This document shows, one piece after another, positions 27,042-30,974 of a DNA stretch of 30,974 nt. Source of the stretch: Sergeia podlipaevii (Eukaryota > Euglenozoa > Kinetoplastea > Trypanosomatida > Trypanosomatidae); the NCBI GenBank assembly GCA_030849805.1, contig JASANZ010002057.1:1-30974 (forward strand), given 5' to 3'. The translations under genes were made by a program, and so were the position numbers. The stretch's first letter is position 1. The number at the start of each line of letters is the position of its first letter. The notes beneath the pieces are model-generated. The model had not been told where the DNA came from, made no database searches, and saw only the letters and a program-made list of their open reading frames with translations.

Positions 27042-29246
27042 TCACTGCCCGCCTCCTCTCGACCGCCGCTTTGCTGCACCACCACCACCACCGCCTGAGA
27101 GGTCCCCTGTTGAAGCAGTGCGCTGACGTTCATTTGATGGCAGTAAAGGGAGCACAAGTTTATTGTCGCAAACAACGAGGCGGCGCAGCTCCGCGTTCTC
27201 GTGGTCAACGCGATCTGCGTAGTTCGTGACAAGTTGCAGGTGGTCACGTAGACAGTCAGCGAGATGAAAAGATAAGTTGTTCCGCGATACCTTCGTCGTG
27301 CACCCAAACCGTGTGTAAGGGCACTCACACTTGTCATCTCCTAGCGGCCGCCCTGGCCCCGGCGCGGAGCTCATCGGACGGCTGGTGCCCCCATTATTCG
27401 TGCTAAGTCTCCCCACTGACGTGTACTTGATCGTCTCCAGCTTGCCGCCCTGACTCTCCATCACATCTGTTGTGTCGATGATGGAAGACGATGTATGTTG
27501 CTGCAGTTGTGGACTCATGGTGGCCACATTCTGGATAGAGTCTCGCGACTCCACGCTTGCGCGAGGCGTGAGCAAAGATGTGGAGCCTGCTCGTGAGGCC
27601 ACCCGAGCTCTGCTTGGGCTTCCGCCGTTCATGTTGTTATTGTTAGCATTGCTGATGTCACCTACCTTCGCGCGGTTGGGGTTCATGGGGCACGTCGCGC
27701 GATGAGCCTCCATCCCTTTCCGGCGAACAAACTGTAAGCAAAAAGTACAGGCAATTTTCATGGCGTCACACATCTGCTCGTGCGCCATCAGTGTCTGCCG
27801 GAAGAACACGACACCACAGTACCGACACTTCTCCTTGGCCGCACCGCACTCCATCGTACTGTGCTTATCAAGCAAGTTACGCGGAACGTGCTGCCCGCAC
27901 GCGCTGCACCGCACCGGAAAGCGAAAGCAGCGGCGATTGTGTCGAGCCAACTCCCCCCGCAGCATGCGCTCATTGCAGTGCGGACAGCGCATAGGAAACT
28001 CCTTGCACTCCGGAATGTGAGCCTCAAGCTCCGGCTTATCCATCTCTTGTCTACAGTGTGGGCATTGTACGACCTGGCGTCGGCACACATGGCGATCTCC
28101 CATAAATATAGGCAGTCCGCAGTTACGGCAAGGGACCGGGGCTTCGCTTAAAACACCAAGTGAGCTGGTACTCTTAAGTTCCTTGATGCGGTCCGCATAA
28201 CGAAGTGTGTTCAGTGTATCCTCACAGTGACTCTGGCACGGTGATACAGTGGCAATCACACATGTCTTGCACCGGCCAGTGAAGCTCTCTCGCAGGATCT
28301 GGGTCAATTTGGAGCCGCGAAATGGCACATGGCGCTTCCGCATGGACATTGCCCTAATGCACTCCTTCAGTGCGAGCAACGATTTGTTAATCTCCGCCCC
28401 CTCACGGCGTGTTTTGGCGTCCGTCTCTGCAGTGTCTGGGGCTCGCTCGCTACCAGCCAAGTCAACAAAAGTCATGCGCCCGAACGTATCCGAGAGAGTA
28501 GGGAGCTTCACCTTGATCTCGAGTACTGCGTGCGATCTGGAGCTGCGGTCGTTGGCGTGGGTTATTCCAACTGCCCTCAGCATTTGACCACTTGACATGA
28601 GGCTGTGCACGTCGTGGACAGAGCCCACTCTGCGCTCTGTGAGACCTACGATATGAATATTCTTGTACTCGTCCTGTAGCATCTTCACAGGGGCACGGTC
28701 GTTAAGCAAGTCAAACAACTTTGTGCCGTACACCTCGAAGAAACTCACACTAAGGGAGTCGCTGTCGGTCATTTCAAGAAGTTGGGTCACTGCAAGTCCA
28801 TAAAGACCCGGGGTACCGTCCTTTCCTAGCATTGTGTGCGTCTTCCCACTGCCAGTCTGCCCAAAAGCAAAGATAACCGCTCCACCGCCCTCGCGCACCG
28901 TCTGCAGCAGAGGTTGACAACACTCTACGTAAATATCTATATTTTTCGACATCTCCTCGAACACATGATCAAAGCTAAAAAGAGAAGGCTCGATAACTGG
29001 CGTGAGGTCCAACTTCGTCCGTGGCTCATACACAGCCACGCTGCCAGACTGGCAGCGAACAATGTCATTTTCGTTCTCCTCGCGAGGCTCAATCTTTGGG
29101 CGCTTGCGCACTGCTACCATGATGGGGTTAGAGTCGATACCTGAGGGCCTGGCCGCCGTCGCGCTGCTGCTGCAGCTGTTGTTGTTGTTGCCTTGGCTAG
29201 AGTCCGCCACTGAGTACCGTGATCGTTGATCTGTGGCGTCTCGCAT
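27042..29246 (-). CDS. Kinesin-13-like motor fused to TRAF-type zinc fingers
   Basis: Microtubule motor-domain protein of 734 residues from ATG 29246. The motor (about 40-360) has P-loop GQTGSGKT at 129-136, switch I NDRSSRSH at 232-239 and switch II DLAGSE at 262-267, so it should bind and hydrolyse ATP. VYEPRTKLDLT with FSFDHVFEE closely follows the kinesin-13 pattern, where a KVD loop drives microtubule depolymerisation; here it is KLD. The N-terminus is short, lacking the long basic neck of classical kinesin-13. After the motor comes a Cys/His array (about 370-525) of repeated CxxC...H...C units typical of TRAF-type zinc fingers, a Ser/Asn-rich linker, another TRAF-like finger (about 640-672), a short helix and a Gly/Arg-rich tail. 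It probably acts on spindle or flagellar microtubules, the fingers serving for docking or oligomerisation. Confidence 0.9.
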   Translation of the reverse strand: MRDATDQRSRYSVADSSQGNNNNSCSSSATAARPSGIDSNPIMVAVRKRPKIEPREENENDIVRCQSGSVAVYEPRTKLDLTPVIEPSLFSFDHVFEEMSKNIDIYVECCQPLLQTVREGGGAVIFAFGQTGSGKTHTMLGKDGTPGLYGLAVTQLLEMTDSDSLSVSFFEVYGTKLFDLLNDRAPVKMLQDEYKNIHIVGLTERRVGSVHDVHSLMSSGQMLRAVGITHANDRSSRSHAVLEIKVKLPTLSDTFGRMTFVDLAGSERAPDTAETDAKTRREGAEINKSLLALKECIRAMSMRKRHVPFRGSKLTQILRESFTGRCKTCVIATVSPCQSHCEDTLNTLRYADRIKELKSTSSLGVLSEAPVPCRNCGLPIFMGDRHVCRRQVVQCPHCRQEMDKPELEAHIPECKEFPMRCPHCNERMLRGELARHNRRCFRFPVRCSACGQHVPRNLLDKHSTMECGAAKEKCRYCGVVFFRQTLMAHEQMCDAMKIACTFCLQFVRRKGMEAHRATCPMNPNRAKVGDISNANNNNMNGGSPSRARVASRAGSTSLLTPRASVESRDSIQNVATMSPQLQQHTSSSIIDTTDVMESQGGKLETIKYTSVGRLSTNNGGTSRPMSSAPGPGRPLGDDKCECPYTRFGCTTKVSRNNLSFHLADCLRDHLQLVTNYADRVDHENAELRRLVVCDNKLVLPLLPSNERQRTASTGDLSGGGGGGAAKRRSRGGGQ

Positions 29247-29996
29247 TACTAAGATCAATAGAGCAGTTGATGTATAAATAAATAGATAAATAGATTGATA
29301 TATATATACACTAAAATCTTGTATGTGAGTGTATGTGTGTACACGCAGTCAATAGACAATTAAAGTTGTATCTGCGCAAGGAAGAAGAAATAGCTAGTCG
29401 GTCGCAGCGTAAGCGCTGGCCACTGCTAAACTTGTGAAACCTCGTTGCGACTGATAGATTGCTCGTAAAGTCCACTGATGAAAAAGTGAGAAAAAAAAAA
29501 AAAGAGAAGATCTGCTGGTGTTGCCGTGCGTGTGTAAGATGCACTTAGTGTACAACTGCACTTTACCAGCGTGCTTGAAAAAAGAGCAAAAAAAAATATA
29601 TAGATGTGTATAATGTGATTTCTTTAAGAGCTGCACTTACAGCAGCGCACGTGCATGCTAAAAGAAAATCATAATTTTTTTTTAAGAAAAGAAAAAAAAA
29701 GGAACAAAAAAATTAAGACAATGAAAAAATGGCTGCATGCGTATCTGCGTCTCGCTTTACACCCTGCGCATGATCCCCAGGCAACATCTCGCCGCTTTAT
29801 GAAATACTTCAATCAAAGGAAGCGCACCTCTATCATTCAACCAACAGCGATGGACTTATATTCGTTTTTTTAATTTTCATTACCTCCAAAAGGCAAACAA
29901 ATACCCATCAACCTCACACACACACACACAGAGAAAGAGAGAGAGAGACTCAAACGTCCCTCCCTCCTCCCCCACACTTTCACGTTCATAACACAT
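29247..29996. other. AT-rich spacer with one 9-bp inverted repeat
   Basis: Leader of the kinesin gene and probable 3' UTR of the next gene. An A13 run at 29490-29502 with adjoining A/G is a candidate polypyrimidine tract. An inverted repeat GTCGCAGCG (29401-29409) / CGTTGCGAC (29443-29451), one position off perfect, could form a stem with a 33-base loop. No gene is seen. Confidence 0.45.
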
Positions 29997-30791
29997 TTAC
30001 TCATCTTTGATGGTATTCTTCGGCTTCGGGCTTACTGGCACCATAAAATTGTCACTCAACGCCCAGCGGCGGCGGGACCAGAAGGGACGACGCACGTCAG
30101 CAACAATTTGGTCAGACACAAAAGTCTTTGGATCGTAAGAGGCAAACATGGTGTTGGACTCCAGGTCTTCTCCTGCATGTTTGTTCGCTAAGTTTGTAGG
30201 AGTGCGTGACTCATCCTGGAAGCGCTCATCTACGACACGCGCAGTCACCCCACTTACATCCTCTGCGGTATGATTCGCCGTGGCTACAGGAGGTCGGCCA
30301 CGCTCATCAAGATCCTCAAGAAATAGGGGTATCTCGGGGTCCCACGCACGCTGCTCAGCGGTACCTGGCACCCGCGGTAGCCAGCCCTCGCGCTCGTGCC
30401 TCTCCACCGCAGCCCCTGCACGAATCAGCTGCACCAGAAGATGGTCCTGGTGGTGCTTAAAGGCGAAGCGGCGCGAGCTTACCGGGCTAGGTGTGCCGTC
30501 TTCGTATTCAAAGTCTGCAATTTCTCTAACAACGCCATACTTTCCTCTATTTTCGCCATGACCATGATGAAGCATCCACTCAATGTGCGTCTTGCGAAAC
30601 GCAGGACGGCTGTGTGGAAATTCAGAGCGCGCAGATGGGTATTTTGGCTTCTCTCCTGGCACTGGCCACGGAGCTGACTGCGCACCGTTCAAGGAAGATC
30701 GAGCTTCTGAAAACCAGCAGCGGCTGAGCATTTCATTTGTGGCGCAGCAAGCAGCAACAGGAGCCGCCGACACACGTGAAACACGTCGCAT
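29997..30791 (-). CDS. Probable mitochondrial protein of unknown function, 264 residues
   Basis: The start is ATG 30791. The frame is open to the window edge but has no earlier ATG that fits, and a polypyrimidine run with a TTTGGTAG acceptor lies upstream. The N-terminus (MRRVSRVSAAPVAACCATNE) is Arg/Ala/Ser-rich without acidic residues until position 20, as in a mitochondrial presequence. The body is soluble, rich in Arg, His, Pro and aromatic residues. A conserved-looking block at about 58-125 includes FRKTHIEWMLHHGHGENRG and FAFKHHQDHLLVQLIRAG. This composition is common in kinetoplastid mitoribosomal and respiratory-complex accessory proteins, but I cannot name the protein. There is no membrane segment or catalytic motif. 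Confidence 0.7.
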   Translation of the reverse strand: MRRVSRVSAAPVAACCATNEMLSRCWFSEARSSLNGAQSAPWPVPGEKPKYPSARSEFPHSRPAFRKTHIEWMLHHGHGENRGKYGVVREIADFEYEDGTPSPVSSRRFAFKHHQDHLLVQLIRAGAAVERHEREGWLPRVPGTAEQRAWDPEIPLFLEDLDERGRPPVATANHTAEDVSGVTARVVDERFQDESRTPTNLANKHAGEDLESNTMFASYDPKTFVSDQIVADVRRPFWSRRRWALSDNFMVPVSPKPKNTIKDE

Positions 30792-30925
30792 CTGTCTGCT
30801 CCCTCTCTCTCTCTCCGCCAGTACACTCGTACCTCTCTTGACTGCTAGTTTGGTGTTTAACTGGAAAGTGAAGGTACGCTTTTCGCACACACTCCCAGAC
30901 AGAAGTAAGGAATAATAACAACAAT

Positions 30926-30974
30926 TACTACCAAAGAGGAGTGCGTTGAGCACACACACAAAAAAAAAAAAAAA
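30926..30974 (-). promoter_or_regulatory. Polypyrimidine tract upstream of the 264-residue gene
   Basis: On the transcribed strand the window begins with T14-15 (30974-30960), a GT run, then CTCCTCTTTGGTAG, giving a plausible acceptor near 30927-30926, about 135 bases before the ATG at 30791. The exact acceptor is not determinable. Confidence 0.4.

Overview
The window looks like nuclear DNA of a trypanosomatid flagellate (Kinetoplastea). Every gene I can support lies on the minus strand and is intronless. Genes are separated by AT-rich spacers of about 0.3-1.7 kb full of A/G runs, which read as polypyrimidine tracts on the transcribed strand. This is the layout of one polycistronic transcription unit, read from high to low coordinates and processed by spliced-leader trans-splicing and polyadenylation. 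Lineage-diagnostic genes agree: a kinetoplast DNA polymerase I of the POLIB type and a kinesin-13-like motor joined to TRAF-type zinc fingers. I cannot name the genus. The long genes contain no internal stops in the standard code, so a Blastocrithidia-like reassigned code is not indicated.

Right part, about 7.2-31 kb, is an ordinary conserved block. In transcription order it holds: a probable mitochondrial protein of unknown function (30791-29997); the kinesin with zinc fingers (29246-27042); a small single-pass membrane protein (25311-24847); a short coiled-coil protein (23824-23465); a SURF1-type cytochrome c oxidase assembly factor (22873-21809); an unrecognised 434-residue protein (20923-19619); POLIB (18459-13882); three unrecognised proteins of 226, 262 and 198 residues; a bacterial-type RNase HII (10048-9212); and a 520-residue coiled-coil protein (8750-7188). 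Several of these (POLIB, SURF1, the 264-residue protein, possibly RNase HII) probably act in the mitochondrion. Others look cytoskeletal. Shared transcription does not imply shared function in these organisms.

Left part, 1 to about 6.4 kb, is different. A secreted or surface protein with a signal peptide and cysteine-marked repeats is cut by one in-frame TAG, yet the same frame runs on for 188 codons to a fifth repeat and a C-terminal membrane anchor. Directly downstream is a C2H2 zinc-finger reading frame with three in-frame stops and one frame change. It looks like a decaying gene. Then follows an intact type II membrane glycosyltransferase of the PLOD/procollagen-glycosyltransferase type. 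The first 560 bases are coding-like in composition, but no convincing gene was found there. This left segment is the most unusual part of the window.

No tRNA, rRNA, CRISPR array or intact mobile element was recognised.
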